64,000 nt of DNA. Source: Tsukamurella sp040611135. GTDB taxonomy: Bacteria; Actinomycetota; Actinomycetes; Mycobacteriales; Mycobacteriaceae. The translations under genes were made by a program, and so were the position numbers. The notes beneath the pieces are model-generated. The model was given only the letters and a program-made list of their open reading frames with translations. It made no database searches and was not told the DNA's origin. Location of the stretch: contig NZ_JBEXNL010000001.1 in the NCBI RefSeq assembly GCF_040611135.1, forward strand, positions 124,001 to 188,000, in the 5' to 3' direction. Positions 1 to 7,684 of this stretch are shown one piece after another (position 1 is the stretch's first letter; each line of letters starts with the position of its first letter).

Positions 1-919
1 GGTCGCCGTCGGGCACGGCGCACAGACGCTGGTCCCACGGGTTGTACGGCGGGTTGAAGTGCACGTCCACCGGGTAGCCCTTGGGCAGGCGCTTGGCGTT
101 CTCGCTGCGGATGATCTTCCGGGCGAGGTCGGGGAAGCGCTGCGCGAAGACGTAGACGCCGCGCTGCTGCCAGATGAAGCGCTTGCGCGAAAGGTCGTGG
201 CCGATCTTGTGGCCGAAGGCGCGGTGGAACAGGTTCGTCAGCGGGTCCTGCTTCGGCACCGGCATGATGTACGTCGGCGTGCGCTGCAGCATCGTCACGT
301 GCGCGGCGCGCTTGCTCCCCGTCAGCAGCGACGGGACCAGGGTCACCGCGGTCGCGCCGGAGCCGATCACGACGACCTTCTTGCCGTTGTAGTCCAGGTC
401 CTCCGGCCAGAACTGCGGGTGGATGATCTGCCCCTGGAAGCTCTCGCGTCCGGCGAACTCGGGCGTGAAGCCCTCGTCGTAGTCGTAGTAGCCGGTGCCC
501 GCGAGGATCCAGCCGGCGGTGAGCACGCGGCGCTCGCCGGCGTGATCGATCTGCAGTGTCCAGCGGCCGTCCTCGCTCGACCAATCGGCGGAGACCACCT
601 TGTGGTCGTAACGGATCTTGTCGGTGAGGTCGTTCTCCTCGATGGTCTCGCGCAGGTAGTCGAGGATCTTGTGCGCGTCGGCGATGGAGTCCTTGGACTC
701 CCAGGGCTTGAACTCGTAGCCGAAGGTGTGCAGGTCGGAGTCGGAGCGGATGCCGGGGTACTTGAACAGGTCCCACGTGCCGCCGAAGGTCGCGCGGCCC
801 TCGAGGATCGCGAAGGACTTCGACGGCAGCTCGGTGGTGATGTAGTGCCCGGCGCCGATGCCGGAGATGCCGGCCCCGATCACGATGATGTCGAGGTGCT
901 CCGGTGTGGTGCTCGTCAT
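1..919 (-). CDS. EthA-like flavin monooxygenase (Baeyer-Villiger type), 3' end outside window
   Basis: FAD- and NADPH-dependent monooxygenase of the Baeyer-Villiger/EthA group, which inserts oxygen beside a ketone or oxidises sulfur or nitrogen. About 306 N-terminal residues are present; the gene runs off the left edge. The translation opens with an FAD Rossmann motif, IIVIGAGISGIG (about residues 11-22). FGGTWDLFKYPGIRSDSD, GYYDYDEG, HPQFWPEDLDY and a second Rossmann motif, VVVIGSGATA, follow in the order seen in M. tuberculosis EthA (comparison from memory). YNPWDQRLC is near the cut end. The ATG is preceded by AGGAGAAT. A PucR-type regulator lies just upstream on the same strand and may control it. 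The substrate is unknown: the family is broad, so a steroid substrate is possible but not shown. Confidence 0.85.
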   Translation of the reverse strand, partial: MTSTTPEHLDIIVIGAGISGIGAGHYITTELPSKSFAILEGRATFGGTWDLFKYPGIRSDSDLHTFGYEFKPWESKDSIADAHKILDYLRETIEENDLTDKIRYDHKVVSADWSSEDGRWTLQIDHAGERRVLTAGWILAGTGYYDYDEGFTPEFAGRESFQGQIIHPQFWPEDLDYNGKKVVVIGSGATAVTLVPSLLTGSKRAAHVTMLQRTPTYIMPVPKQDPLTNLFHRAFGHKIGHDLSRKRFIWQQRGVYVFAQRFPDLARKIIRSENAKRLPKGYPVDVHFNPPYNPWDQRLCAVPDGD

Positions 920-1037
920 GGGTGATTCTCCTGGTCCGAGGGCTCCGTGATAGAACCGATGACTCACTCTCTCGCTCGGCGGCCCCTTGCGGCCAGCACA
1001 GATTGCACCCGGTTGTCCCTCAGATTGGTGCAGATCG

Positions 1038-2282
1038 TCACGCGGGCCCGTCCGGGCCGAGCCAGCGCAACACGTCCAGCGCCACGGCCACGCCCGTCGG
1101 GTTGTCCGTCAGCGGGCGGGGAAGGAGCTCGTCCGCCCTGGTCAGGCGGCGGATCACCGTGTTGCGGTGGGTGTAGAGCCGCTCGGCGGTGCGGGAGGTG
1201 TTGAACTGTTCCTCGACGTACGCGGCCACCGTCTCGCGGGTCTCCCGATCAGCGGTCAGTAGATCGCCGAGGGTGTCCCGGACGAACTCGTCGGCCTTTC
1301 CGGTGTCGCTCGTGACCAGCGAGAGCAGCGCGATGTCGTCGTACCCGGCCACTCGCCGACGGGTCCGCAGGCGGGTCATCACGCGCTGCGCCGTGCCCGC
1401 GTCCAGATGGCTGCGGCGGAAACCCTCGAGGTCGTCGCCCGGACGACCGATCGCCACGCGGACCTCGGGGTGGTCGGCCAGTTCGCGGGCCAGGTCTCCG
1501 GAGTTCGGGACGACGGTTCCGGGAAGCCACAGCCACAGCGCCGACGCGCTCGCGACGACGGTGAGCGGCCGGGTCACCCCGGCGTGCCGGGCGAGGGCGT
1601 GGGCGGCGGCGTCGAGGTCGCCGACGGTGCCGGTGGTCCAGATGACTGCCGCGGTGTGCGGGCCGGTGAGCCGGTAGCCCAGCTGCTGCTCGGCGCGGGG
1701 TCGGGTGATCGGGGCGCCCTCGAGGATCAACGAGACCGCAGCCAGACGGTCCGCATTGGTCCCGGTCGTGAGCTGCTCGCGTTCGCCGGCCATCCGGATC
1801 GTGATGGCGTCGATGGTGTCGTCGACATAGGCCGACATCGAGGCCCACGTGATGGTCAGGAGCTCGCGCAGTTCCGCGGGGTCGTCGGTGAGCTCGAAGC
1901 AGACGTTCATCCACAGCGCCCAGGCGGTGTTGAGGCCCTTGCGGTAGGTGTCGATGCCGTGCAGGTCGAGGCCCCGTCGGACGAGGTCCCGCGCGACGGC
2001 GAGGGCGTCCGCGGAGTCGATGTTCGGCGGTACCCGGCGGCCCGGGTGGGCGAGGTTGTGCGCCGCCCAGTGCAGCATCACCGCGGTGTCGGAGTTGCGC
2101 ACCAGCTCCGCCAGTGTCGGATCCGCGGCGATGGGGGACAGGATGATGCCGGTCAACGTCGCGTCCTGCAGCGCGGTCACCCATTCGTCGGGGGCGTTGC
2201 TGGCGAACTCCGCGGCGCGCCGGATGAGCTCCTTCACCCGGTCCGAGGGCTCGGGCCAGCTCTGCTCCATCGGCGCACCCAT
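1038..2282 (-). CDS. PucR/CdaR-type helix-turn-helix regulator
   Basis: Cytoplasmic DNA-binding regulator of about 414 residues. The C-terminal 60 residues form the PucR-type HTH: the segment TAERLYTHRNTVIRRLTRA, then a leucine-rich tail LDVLRWLGPDGPA. The upstream part has the helical and GGDEF-like middle layout of this family. A longer reading frame extends upstream, but its added residues are low-complexity and charged. The ATG at 2282 (MGAPMEQSW), or the internal ATG 12 bases further in, is preferred. The gene lies 118 bases upstream of the EthA-like monooxygenase on the same strand and 36 bases from a divergent transporter gene. Local control of one or both is a reasonable inference; no operator is recognised. 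Confidence 0.8.
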   Translation of the reverse strand: MGAPMEQSWPEPSDRVKELIRRAAEFASNAPDEWVTALQDATLTGIILSPIAADPTLAELVRNSDTAVMLHWAAHNLAHPGRRVPPNIDSADALAVARDLVRRGLDLHGIDTYRKGLNTAWALWMNVCFELTDDPAELRELLTITWASMSAYVDDTIDAITIRMAGEREQLTTGTNADRLAAVSLILEGAPITRPRAEQQLGYRLTGPHTAAVIWTTGTVGDLDAAAHALARHAGVTRPLTVVASASALWLWLPGTVVPNSGDLARELADHPEVRVAIGRPGDDLEGFRRSHLDAGTAQRVMTRLRTRRRVAGYDDIALLSLVTSDTGKADEFVRDTLGDLLTADRETRETVAAYVEEQFNTSRTAERLYTHRNTVIRRLTRADELLPRPLTDNPTGVAVALDVLRWLGPDGPA

Positions 2283-2318
2283 GGGAGGAACCCTACTGAC
2301 CCGGGGCGTCGTTAGGGT

Positions 2319-3290
2319 GTGCCCGTGACGGGAATTCGGACAGTCGTGGATCGGATGGAGACGCACCAGGTCGCGCTGTACCTGGCCGGCCTCGCCCTCG
2401 GTGCCGCGCTCGGCCTCACCGTCCCGACGGTGGCCGGCCCCGCGGGGGTACTCGTCGAACCCGTCCTCGCGGTGCTGCTGTACGCGACCTTCCTCGGGAT
2501 CCCGTTCGCCCGCATGGGCGAGGCGCTGCGCGACGTCCGGTTCCTCGGCACGGCGCTGGCGGTGAACTTCGTCGCGGTGCCGCTCGTGGTGCTGCTGGTG
2601 TCGCGGATCGTCGCGCACGACCGCGTGCTGCTGGTGGGGGTGCTTTTCGTACTGCTCACCCCGTGCGTCGACTACGTGATCGTGTTCAGCGGCCTCGCCG
2701 GTGGGGCGACGGACCGGCTGCTCGCGGCCGCGCCTCTGCTCATGCTGGCGCAGATGGTCCTGCTGCCCGCGTACCTGTGGCTGTTCGTGGGCGCCGACGT
2801 CGTCCGGACCCTCGAGGTCGCGCCCTTCGTCCGCGCGTTCGTCGTGATCATCGCGGTGCCGCTCGTGCTGGCCGGCGCGACGCAGTGGGCGGCGGAGCGC
2901 GCTCGCTGGGGTGCCGTGCTCTCCGCGGCGGTGTCGGGCGCGATGGTGCCGGTCATGGTGCTCACGCTGGCGGTGGTGGTCGCATCGCAGATCGCGGGTG
3001 TGCGTCCCGAGCTGTCGTCGCTGCTGCTGACGGTCCCGGTCTACGTGCTGTTCGCGGCCGTCATGACCCCGATCGGCGCGGCGGCGGGACGGGTCGCCGG
3101 GCTGGACGTCCCGGGCCGGCGCAGCGTCGTGTTCAGTGGTGTGACCCGGAACTCGCTGGTGATCCTGCCGCTGGTCCTGGCTCTCCCGGTCGCGTACGGT
3201 CTGGCGCCGCTGGTGGTGGTCACGCAGACCCTCGTCGAGCTGGTGGTGATGGTCGTCTTCGTCCGGCTCATCCCGCGCGTGATCCGCTAG
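2319..3290 (+). CDS. BASS-family (bile acid:sodium symporter / arsenite-efflux-like) membrane transporter
   Basis: Integral membrane protein of about 323 residues with nine to ten hydrophobic segments, for example ALYLAGLALGAALGLTV near the N-terminus and LVVVTQTLVELVVMVVFV at the C-terminus. The fold, length and inner motifs such as LLTPCVDYVIVFSGLAGG suit the BASS/ACR3 superfamily; the transported ion or organic anion cannot be read from sequence. The chosen GTG start gives the longest frame. A GTG two codons downstream, or the ATG at 2355 just before the first membrane segment, are also possible. The stop codon overlaps the stop of the convergent TetR gene, so no terminator fits between them. 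Confidence 0.7.
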   Translation: MPVTGIRTVVDRMETHQVALYLAGLALGAALGLTVPTVAGPAGVLVEPVLAVLLYATFLGIPFARMGEALRDVRFLGTALAVNFVAVPLVVLLVSRIVAHDRVLLVGVLFVLLTPCVDYVIVFSGLAGGATDRLLAAAPLLMLAQMVLLPAYLWLFVGADVVRTLEVAPFVRAFVVIIAVPLVLAGATQWAAERARWGAVLSAAVSGAMVPVMVLTLAVVVASQIAGVRPELSSLLLTVPVYVLFAAVMTPIGAAAGRVAGLDVPGRRSVVFSGVTRNSLVILPLVLALPVAYGLAPLVVVTQTLVELVVMVVFVRLIPRVIR

Positions 3291-3874
3291 CGGCGATCAT
3301 CGCCGTATCCCACGCACAATCGGTGGATCATGTCGCTGTGCAGAGACCGCACCTGGTCGTGTGGAAGCAGCCCGGTGAGGGCCGACATGACCGCACCGTG
3401 GCCGGCGGTCCACAGCTGGCCCGCCCACATCGCCGGATGGTGCGACTCGCCCGGATGGAAACGACCGCCGCGGATGCAGCGATCGACGAGGCCCACGAAC
3501 CTTTCGAACACCGCAGTGCCGGGGTCGTCGGTGTCGTCGGGCGGCTGATCGACGAACATGATGCGGTACATGGCGGGTTGCCGGCAGCCGTGATCGACCT
3601 GGATCGCGGCCGCGCGGGCGAGGTCCGCCACGGGGTCGTCGGTCGTCTCGGCGACGTCGAGCGCGGCCAGCAACGCCGTGATGGCGTGCCTGCGGACATG
3701 GCGATGGAGGTCGTCCATGCTGCCGAAGTAGGTGTACACAACGGTTGTCGAGGTGCCCGTCTCGCGGGCCAGCCGGCGAGCGGTCAACGCCGACCGTCCT
3801 TCGGTGCCGAGGATGCGGATCGCCGCGTCCATCACTGCGTTCCGAACCGCAGGGTCGAGCGCGCGCGGGCTCAT
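3287..3874 (-). CDS. TetR-family transcriptional regulator
   Basis: A 195-residue TetR repressor. Its N-terminal HTH runs from about residue 8 to 55 (AVMDAAIRILGTEGRSALTA, then TGTSTTVVYTYFGSMDDLHR), followed by an all-helical ligand domain containing MYRIMFVDQPPDDTDDPG. The ATG overlaps the stop of the DUF3159 gene by four bases (ATGA), so the two genes are translationally coupled. A longer frame upstream only re-reads the DUF3159 gene. The pair probably shares the promoter upstream of the DUF3159 gene, where a perfect palindrome sits; autoregulation through it is inferred. The inducer is unknown. Confidence 0.85.
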   Translation of the reverse strand: MSPRALDPAVRNAVMDAAIRILGTEGRSALTARRLARETGTSTTVVYTYFGSMDDLHRHVRRHAITALLAALDVAETTDDPVADLARAAAIQVDHGCRQPAMYRIMFVDQPPDDTDDPGTAVFERFVGLVDRCIRGGRFHPGESHHPAMWAGQLWTAGHGAVMSALTGLLPHDQVRSLHSDMIHRLCVGYGDDRR

Positions 3875-4491
3875 GCCGTTCCCCTGGCGTGCCGAATCGA
3901 CCACGCCCATGCCGCGGCGGTGATCACCCAGAGGGGATAGTTGAGTGCGATTCGCAGAAGTGCCATCGTGCCTGGCTGATCGTGCTGGTAGAACCACACC
4001 TGCGTCGCGGCACGCGTGGTGAACGCGACTGCCGCCACCGTCGTCGCGAGGCAATAGCCGAGCATGGCGCGCCTGTCGTGCCGCCATCGCATCGAGGTGC
4101 CGTTCAGTGCGCTCCAGAGGACTCCGGCGAGCGGCCACCGCAGCACCACCGACAGTGCGGCGGCCGCTGCGGCAGCCGCATAACCCCAGATGTCCGGAAG
4201 GAAGAAGTCACGCGCATCACCCGTCCGATACGCGAGCGCGGACGAGATGAGCACGCCGACCAGCCCGCCGATGGCGGGACGCACGGTCCGTCCGCGGAGG
4301 CGGCGCGCGATCAGCATCACGGTGGCGGCCGCGATCGCGACGACGGCGGCCGGTCCGATTCCGGTGACGGCGTGGGCGGCGACGAACACCAGGGAGGGCA
4401 CGGCGGACTGCAGGAGGCCCGGGACGCCTCCGACGTGATCCCAGGCGGTCGGCCTGCGCCCGTCGGCGTAGACGGTGCGTTGATCGTTCAC
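3871..4491 (-). CDS. DUF3159-family membrane protein
   Basis: Integral membrane protein of 206 residues with about six hydrophobic stretches, including AAVVAIAAATVMLIARRL and YAAAAAAAALSVVLRWPLAG. It carries the N-terminal AWDHVGGVPGLLQSAVPSLV segment typical of DUF3159 proteins in actinobacteria. The function is unknown. The GTG start follows GAGGTGA at a suitable distance. It is first in a two-gene operon with a TetR regulator, so it may be that regulator's target, for instance an exporter-like protein. Confidence 0.75.
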   Translation of the reverse strand: MNDQRTVYADGRRPTAWDHVGGVPGLLQSAVPSLVFVAAHAVTGIGPAAVVAIAAATVMLIARRLRGRTVRPAIGGLVGVLISSALAYRTGDARDFFLPDIWGYAAAAAAAALSVVLRWPLAGVLWSALNGTSMRWRHDRRAMLGYCLATTVAAVAFTTRAATQVWFYQHDQPGTMALLRIALNYPLWVITAAAWAWSIRHARGTA

Positions 4492-4535
4492 GCGGGATCA
4501 CCTCGCTGTCGATTCACGTGCCGGCCCAAGGATGT

Positions 4536-4556
4536 TAGCGTAACACTGTTACGCTA
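4536..4556. promoter_or_regulatory. Perfect palindromic operator upstream of DUF3159-tetR operon
   Basis: A 21-bp perfect palindrome with core AGCGTAAC-ACT-GTTACGCT (4537-4555), 45 bases upstream of the DUF3159 start. Size and symmetry suit a TetR dimer. It is the natural candidate for autoregulation by the TetR gene of the same operon. Confidence 0.65.
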
Positions 4557-4595
4557 CGTGTGTTCCAGCGACGAGGATCCGCGGAGCGCGACTCG

Positions 4596-5057
4596 TCACG
4601 GCTCCGGCGAGGGATCGCCGTCCGCGTGGATCAGGATGACGGTCGCGGTGGCCGTGCCGGTCGCGACGAGCCGTCCGGACGAGTCAGTGAGGGTGGCATC
4701 GAGGAACGCCAGGCGATCGCGGCGCGCGATCACGCGCCCGCGCCCGAGGAGCCGACCCGGCCGTGCGGGCGCGACGAAGGTGGTCTTGAGCTCCAGAGTC
4801 TCCTGGAACTCGTCCGGCGCGAGAGTGGCGAGGAGGGCCGGCCCGACGGTGTCGTAGACCATCGCCGCGAGGAACCCGCCGAGTACCTCGCCCATCGGGT
4901 TCGTGAACGCCTCGGTCGCGGTGAACGCGACCTCGATCCACCCTCCATCGGGGTCCGCGTCGAGGAGCTCGAATCCGAGTGTCGCCGCAGCACGGGGGAC
5001 GGGTGCCCGCCCGGCGATCGAATCCCAGAAGAGTCCTTCTCGACCATGAACGTCCAT
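4596..5057 (-). CDS. PaaI-like hotdog-fold acyl-CoA thioesterase
   Basis: A protein of about 153 residues with one hotdog domain, predicted to hydrolyse an acyl-CoA thioester. Features seen: FTNPMGEVLGGFLAAMVYDTVGPAL (about residues 48-72), which is the PaaI-type helix carrying the N-G-x-x-x-G/D pattern, then ELKTTFVAPARPGRL and the closing strand GRLVATGTATATVIL. The ATG beginning MDVHGREG is preferred over a longer frame that would run through the tRNA gene. The 3' neighbour is the promoter region of the DUF3159 operon. The substrate is not known. Confidence 0.75.
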   Translation of the reverse strand: MDVHGREGLFWDSIAGRAPVPRAAATLGFELLDADPDGGWIEVAFTATEAFTNPMGEVLGGFLAAMVYDTVGPALLATLAPDEFQETLELKTTFVAPARPGRLLGRGRVIARRDRLAFLDATLTDSSGRLVATGTATATVILIHADGDPSPEP

Positions 5058-5132
5058 CTCTCTGACGGTACGACGTGGAGCGAGTGGTGTTAAGGGTCGG
5101 GAACACGGCGTTCTCGGTGAATCGCACGACCA

Positions 5133-5165
5133 AGGCCAGGTCAGAAAGTATCTCTGACCTGGCCT
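5133..5165 (-). terminator. Hairpin downstream of tRNA-Thr
   Basis: Two 13-base arms (5133-5145 and 5153-5165) pair perfectly around a 7-base loop. The hairpin lies three bases beyond the 3' end of the tRNA gene on the minus strand. There is no long U-tract, as is usual for actinobacterial terminators. It may end tRNA transcription or set the 3' processing boundary. Confidence 0.7.
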
Positions 5166-5167
5166 GA

Positions 5168-5243
5168 TGGAGCCGCCTGCGAGAATCGAACTCGCGACCT
5201 TTTCATTACGAGTGAAGCGCTCTACCGACTGAGCTAAGGCGGC
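5168..5243 (-). tRNA. tRNA-Thr, anticodon CGT
   Basis: The reverse strand folds as a complete 76-nt cloverleaf with acceptor stem GCCGCCT/AGGCGGC, D-arm GCTC...GAGC, anticodon loop CTCGTAA, T-arm GCGAG-TTCGATT-CTCGC and an encoded CCA end. Anticodon CGT reads the threonine codon ACG. The outermost pair of the anticodon stem is a C-A mismatch; otherwise the fold is standard. Confidence 0.96.
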
Positions 5244-5313
5244 GTGGCCCCACACGGGTGCAGGACCGAGGACCAAGTCTACTGACCGCCCCGGCGACCA
5301 CCAAATGCACCGC

Positions 5314-5637
5314 TCAGCTGGTCCGTCGCGCCGGTGGCAGCTCCCCCGTCGCTGCCGCCCGACGGGACGCCGTCCGCACCTCGGTCGGCGCGGCGGGACG
5401 TCTCGCCAGGACGCGGACCAGGAAGAACACGATTCCGGCGACGATCAGGAGCAGCGGTACTCCGAAGAACACCGCGAAGAAGACGGTCAGCTCATCGTTC
5501 ATCTCCTTGCACACGGGCACCTCAGGCATCCGCGCGCATTCGCTGAGCCCCGCTTCGGCGAGGATCGACACTGCCGTCGTCATGGCTGCCGAGGCCGGTT
5601 CCGAGGCCGGGGCCAGGGCCAAGGCCGACGTCGTCAT
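5314..5637 (-). CDS. Small single-pass membrane protein, third gene of the SPFH operon
   Basis: A protein of about 107 residues with one strong membrane segment near residues 56-78 (FFAVFFGVPLLLIVAGIVFF), followed by a basic, alanine-rich tail (RVLARRPAAP...). The N-terminal part contains two cysteines within about 10 residues (CARMPEVPVC). No family is recognised. Its ATG overlaps the stop of the ribbon-helix-helix gene (ATGA), which supports the start and implies coupled translation. With an SPFH protein in the same operon it may be a partner in a membrane microdomain complex; this is inference from context only. Confidence 0.55.
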   Translation of the reverse strand: MTTSALALAPASEPASAAMTTAVSILAEAGLSECARMPEVPVCKEMNDELTVFFAVFFGVPLLLIVAGIVFFLVRVLARRPAAPTEVRTASRRAAATGELPPARRTS

Positions 5638-5867
5638 GACGGTGAGTCCGCGCCCCCCGGCGGCCGCCCGGGACCGCGCATCGGGCGCACTTTCGCGGGC
5701 ATGCGCCCGGCATCGTCGAGCGCGCGGCGCAGCAGGAACTCGATCTGCGCGTTGACGCTGCGCAGATCGTCCGCGGCCCACTTCGCGAGCGCCTGATACA
5801 CCGCGGGGTCGATCCGGAGCGGGACCGCCTTGCGGCCCCGCTCCTTCCCCGCCTCGGGCTCGTCCAC
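5634..5867 (-). CDS. Ribbon-helix-helix (Arc-like) DNA-binding protein
   Basis: A 77-residue protein with the Arc/MetJ-type layout: strand KAVPLRIDPAVYQALAKWAA (about residues 11-30), then helix DDLRSVNAQIEFLLRRALDD. A basic, glycine/proline-rich tail (RPMRGPGRPPGG) follows. The GTG start shares a base with the stop codon of the SPFH gene (TAGTG), so the gene is translationally coupled in an operon. Arc-type proteins are often autorepressors; the nested palindrome before the first gene of the operon is the obvious candidate site. It could also be the antitoxin-like half of an unknown pair, but the neighbouring small protein does not resemble a toxin. Confidence 0.75.
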   Translation of the reverse strand: MDEPEAGKERGRKAVPLRIDPAVYQALAKWAADDLRSVNAQIEFLLRRALDDAGRMPAKVRPMRGPGRPPGGADSPS

Positions 5868-6787
5868 TAGCTGTACAGGCTCCCCGTGTTCACCACCGGC
5901 GTGGTGCGACTGTCGGAGCAGAGGACCACCAGCAGGTTGGACACCATCGCCGCCCGGCGCTCGTCGTCGAGTTCGACGGTGCCGTTCTCCTCGAGCCGGG
6001 TGAGCGCGTTCTCGACGATGCCGACGGCGCCCTCCACGATCTTCTCGCGCGCCGCGAGCAGGGCGGACGCCTGCTGTCGCTGCAGCATTGCCTGCGCGAT
6101 CTCGGGCGCGTAGGCGAGCGAGGAGATGCGGGCCTCGAGGATCTCGAGGCCGGCGAGCTCGACGCGTGCGGCGACCTGTTCGGCCAGCTCGGCGGCCACC
6201 TGGTCGGTGGATCCGCGCAGCGAGGTCGCGCCCGCCACGGCGTCGTCGGCGTCGTACGGGTGGCTGGTGGTCACGTGTCGCAGTGCGGACTCGGCCTGCG
6301 AGGCGATGAACTCCTCGTAGTCCTCCACCGCGAAGGTGGCCCGGGCGGTGTCCGCGACCTGCCAGACGATGATCGACGCGATGTTCACCGGGTTGCCGGT
6401 GGAGTCGTTCACCTTGAGCTCGGCGGTCTCGAAGTTGTGCACGCGCACCGAGACGCGCTGCCGCGTCGTCAGCGGTAGGACGAGGCCGAGGCCCTGGGTG
6501 CGCACGGTTCCCACGTACTTGCCGAACAGCTGCACCACCAGGGTGTGCCCTGGCGCGACGACCACGACCATGCTGACCAGCAACAGCGCGGCGATGGCCA
6601 GGACCACCGCGCCGACGATGAGTACCGGTGTCCGCGTCGAGATCGAGAGGATCACCAGTCCGACCGCGCCCGCGACGAGCGCGAGGAACCCGACGAACGC
6701 GGTCACGGCGGCGCCGGCGCCGGCATGCCACGCCGTGCGCTCCTCGACGGCCACCTGGGTGTCCTCGGGTTGAACGATGCCTGTCAT
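5867..6787 (-). CDS. SPFH/band-7 (stomatin-prohibitin-like) membrane protein
   Basis: Membrane-anchored SPFH protein of about 306 residues. Two hydrophobic segments lie at about residues 25-50 and 57-78 (ending LLLVSMVVVVAPGHTLVVQL). The SPFH domain follows (FGKYVGTVRTQGLGLVLPLT ... HNFETAELKVNDSTGNPVNI ... IIVWQVADTARATFAVEDY ... LRHVTTSHPYD), then a helical region (QRQQASALLAAREKIVEGAV) that drives oligomerisation in this family. SPFH proteins organise membrane microdomains or restrain proteases; the exact role here is unknown. The ATG at 6787 sits four bases after AAGGAGGG. It is first in a three-gene operon with a ribbon-helix-helix protein and a small membrane protein. Confidence 0.85.
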   Translation of the reverse strand: MTGIVQPEDTQVAVEERTAWHAGAGAAVTAFVGFLALVAGAVGLVILSISTRTPVLIVGAVVLAIAALLLVSMVVVVAPGHTLVVQLFGKYVGTVRTQGLGLVLPLTTRQRVSVRVHNFETAELKVNDSTGNPVNIASIIVWQVADTARATFAVEDYEEFIASQAESALRHVTTSHPYDADDAVAGATSLRGSTDQVAAELAEQVAARVELAGLEILEARISSLAYAPEIAQAMLQRQQASALLAAREKIVEGAVGIVENALTRLEENGTVELDDERRAAMVSNLLVVLCSDSRTTPVVNTGSLYS

Positions 6788-6797
6788 CACCCCTCCT

Positions 6798-6833
6798 TAT
6801 TCTGATATCACTTAAATAAGTGATATCAGAATA
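6798..6833. promoter_or_regulatory. Nested palindrome (operator candidate) before the SPFH operon
   Basis: A 36-bp inverted repeat of two perfect 17-base arms around AA, directly next to the SPFH ribosome binding site. Each arm contains the self-complementary octamer TGATATCA (6803-6810 and 6821-6828), spaced 18 bases apart, so the site is a palindrome made of palindromes. It is strikingly AT-rich for this region. Tandem short sites are typical for ribbon-helix-helix repressors, and such a gene is in the operon. Confidence 0.65.
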
Positions 6834-6914
6834 GTGGCGCCGCCGTCAAGGTTCCGTCAGGACCGCGTCAACATCCCTTCCGGGCGGAGCCGGATCCGAA
6901 TAACGTTCCGGCTC

Positions 6915-7016
6915 ATGATCTTCCTGCTGATCGTGGCCGGCGTTCTGTTGATCCTGCGCCTGATCCACGAGCTGTACTACCGGCGCGCGGATGCGCATCT
7001 CCTCGAATCGCACTGA
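6915..7016 (+). CDS. Possible 33-residue single-pass membrane peptide
   Basis: A short frame starts MIFLLIVAGVLLILRLIHEL and ends in a charged tail (YYRRADAHLLESH). The first 20 residues make a plausible transmembrane helix. There is no clear ribosome binding site; a longer frame from 6834 exists but its upstream residues look random. It lies between the divergent SPFH operator and the SnoaL-like gene. It is not recognised, and expression is uncertain. Confidence 0.3.
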   Translation: MIFLLIVAGVLLILRLIHELYYRRADAHLLESH

Positions 7017-7062
7017 ATCGAAGGCTTGACCTGAACCGGGGTTGATAAGCGAGCCTGGAGGC

Positions 7063-7524
7063 ATGGCTGACGACCGCTTCCGCGACCTTCCCGACATCCT
7101 CGGCGACGGCACCCCCGCCGACGCCACCGCGATCGTGGAGTTCGTCTCCGAGGTGCTCGAATCGCAACGCGAGGGCAGCGTGCCCCGCGTGCGCTCCCTC
7201 TTCCGCGACGACGCGGTGTGGACCACCGCGCACGGGCGGCGCCTGCACGGCCGGGCCGCGATCGACGGCTTCCTCGCGCGGACCGTCCGTGGCTCCGGGG
7301 TGCGGGCCGGGACGCACTACCGCGTCGAACGCATCCTGTTCATCCGCCCGGACGTGGCCGCGGTGAGCGTCCGGGTGCGACCTCTCGGGTCCGACGGTGC
7401 GCCGCAGCTCGAGTCCGCCCCGCTCTACGTGCTGTCCAAGGACGGCGGGGCTTGGCGGATCGCCGCTGCGCAGTCGACGGCGGTGTTCGACGATCCGGTC
7501 GCGCGGCAGTCCCGTGCCGGGTAG
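7063..7524 (+). CDS. SnoaL-like / NTF2-fold protein
   Basis: A 153-residue protein with a single NTF2-like cone fold: an N-terminal helix (ATAIVEFVSEVLESQREGSV), then VRSLFRDDAVWTTAHGRRLHG, the helix RAAIDGFLARTV and closing strands (HYRVERILFIRPDVAAVSVR, LYVLSKDGGAWRIAAAQ). This matches the SgcJ/EcaC-type uncharacterised group. The ATG begins MADDRF just after GGAGGC; TTGACC and GATAAG upstream are spaced like a promoter. Its role is unknown. It is not coupled to the following KstR-boxed gene, from which it is separated by 160 bases. Confidence 0.65.
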   Translation: MADDRFRDLPDILGDGTPADATAIVEFVSEVLESQREGSVPRVRSLFRDDAVWTTAHGRRLHGRAAIDGFLARTVRGSGVRAGTHYRVERILFIRPDVAAVSVRVRPLGSDGAPQLESAPLYVLSKDGGAWRIAAAQSTAVFDDPVARQSRAG

Positions 7525-7592
7525 CCTTCGGGCCGTCGCGCCGATGTGACGCCCGGCTCCGGGAATCGCCGGCGAATCGTTCCGGCCAAAAC

Positions 7593-7606
7593 TGGAACGT
7601 GTTACA
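7593..7606. promoter_or_regulatory. KstR box upstream of Mce-associated protein gene
   Basis: TGGAACGTGTTACA matches the KstR consensus T-nn-AAC-nn-GTT-nn-A at all fixed positions. It lies 79 bases before the start of the Mce-associated protein gene. Confidence 0.75.
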
Positions 7607-7684
7607 GTTCTGCTCACGATACCGTGGCGCTGAGCTGTCCTGCCTGGGCATTCGAGGACGGCGCCGCGGGAGAGGGGTAGCACC

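Noticed and set aside
1038..2618. Longer N-terminus for the PucR-type regulator
   Set aside because: The added 112 residues are low-complexity and overlap the coding start of the divergent BASS gene.
5168..5243. tRNA pseudogene, because of a C-A mismatch in the anticodon stem
   Set aside because: All other stems pair perfectly and CCA is encoded; one terminal mismatch does not argue against function.
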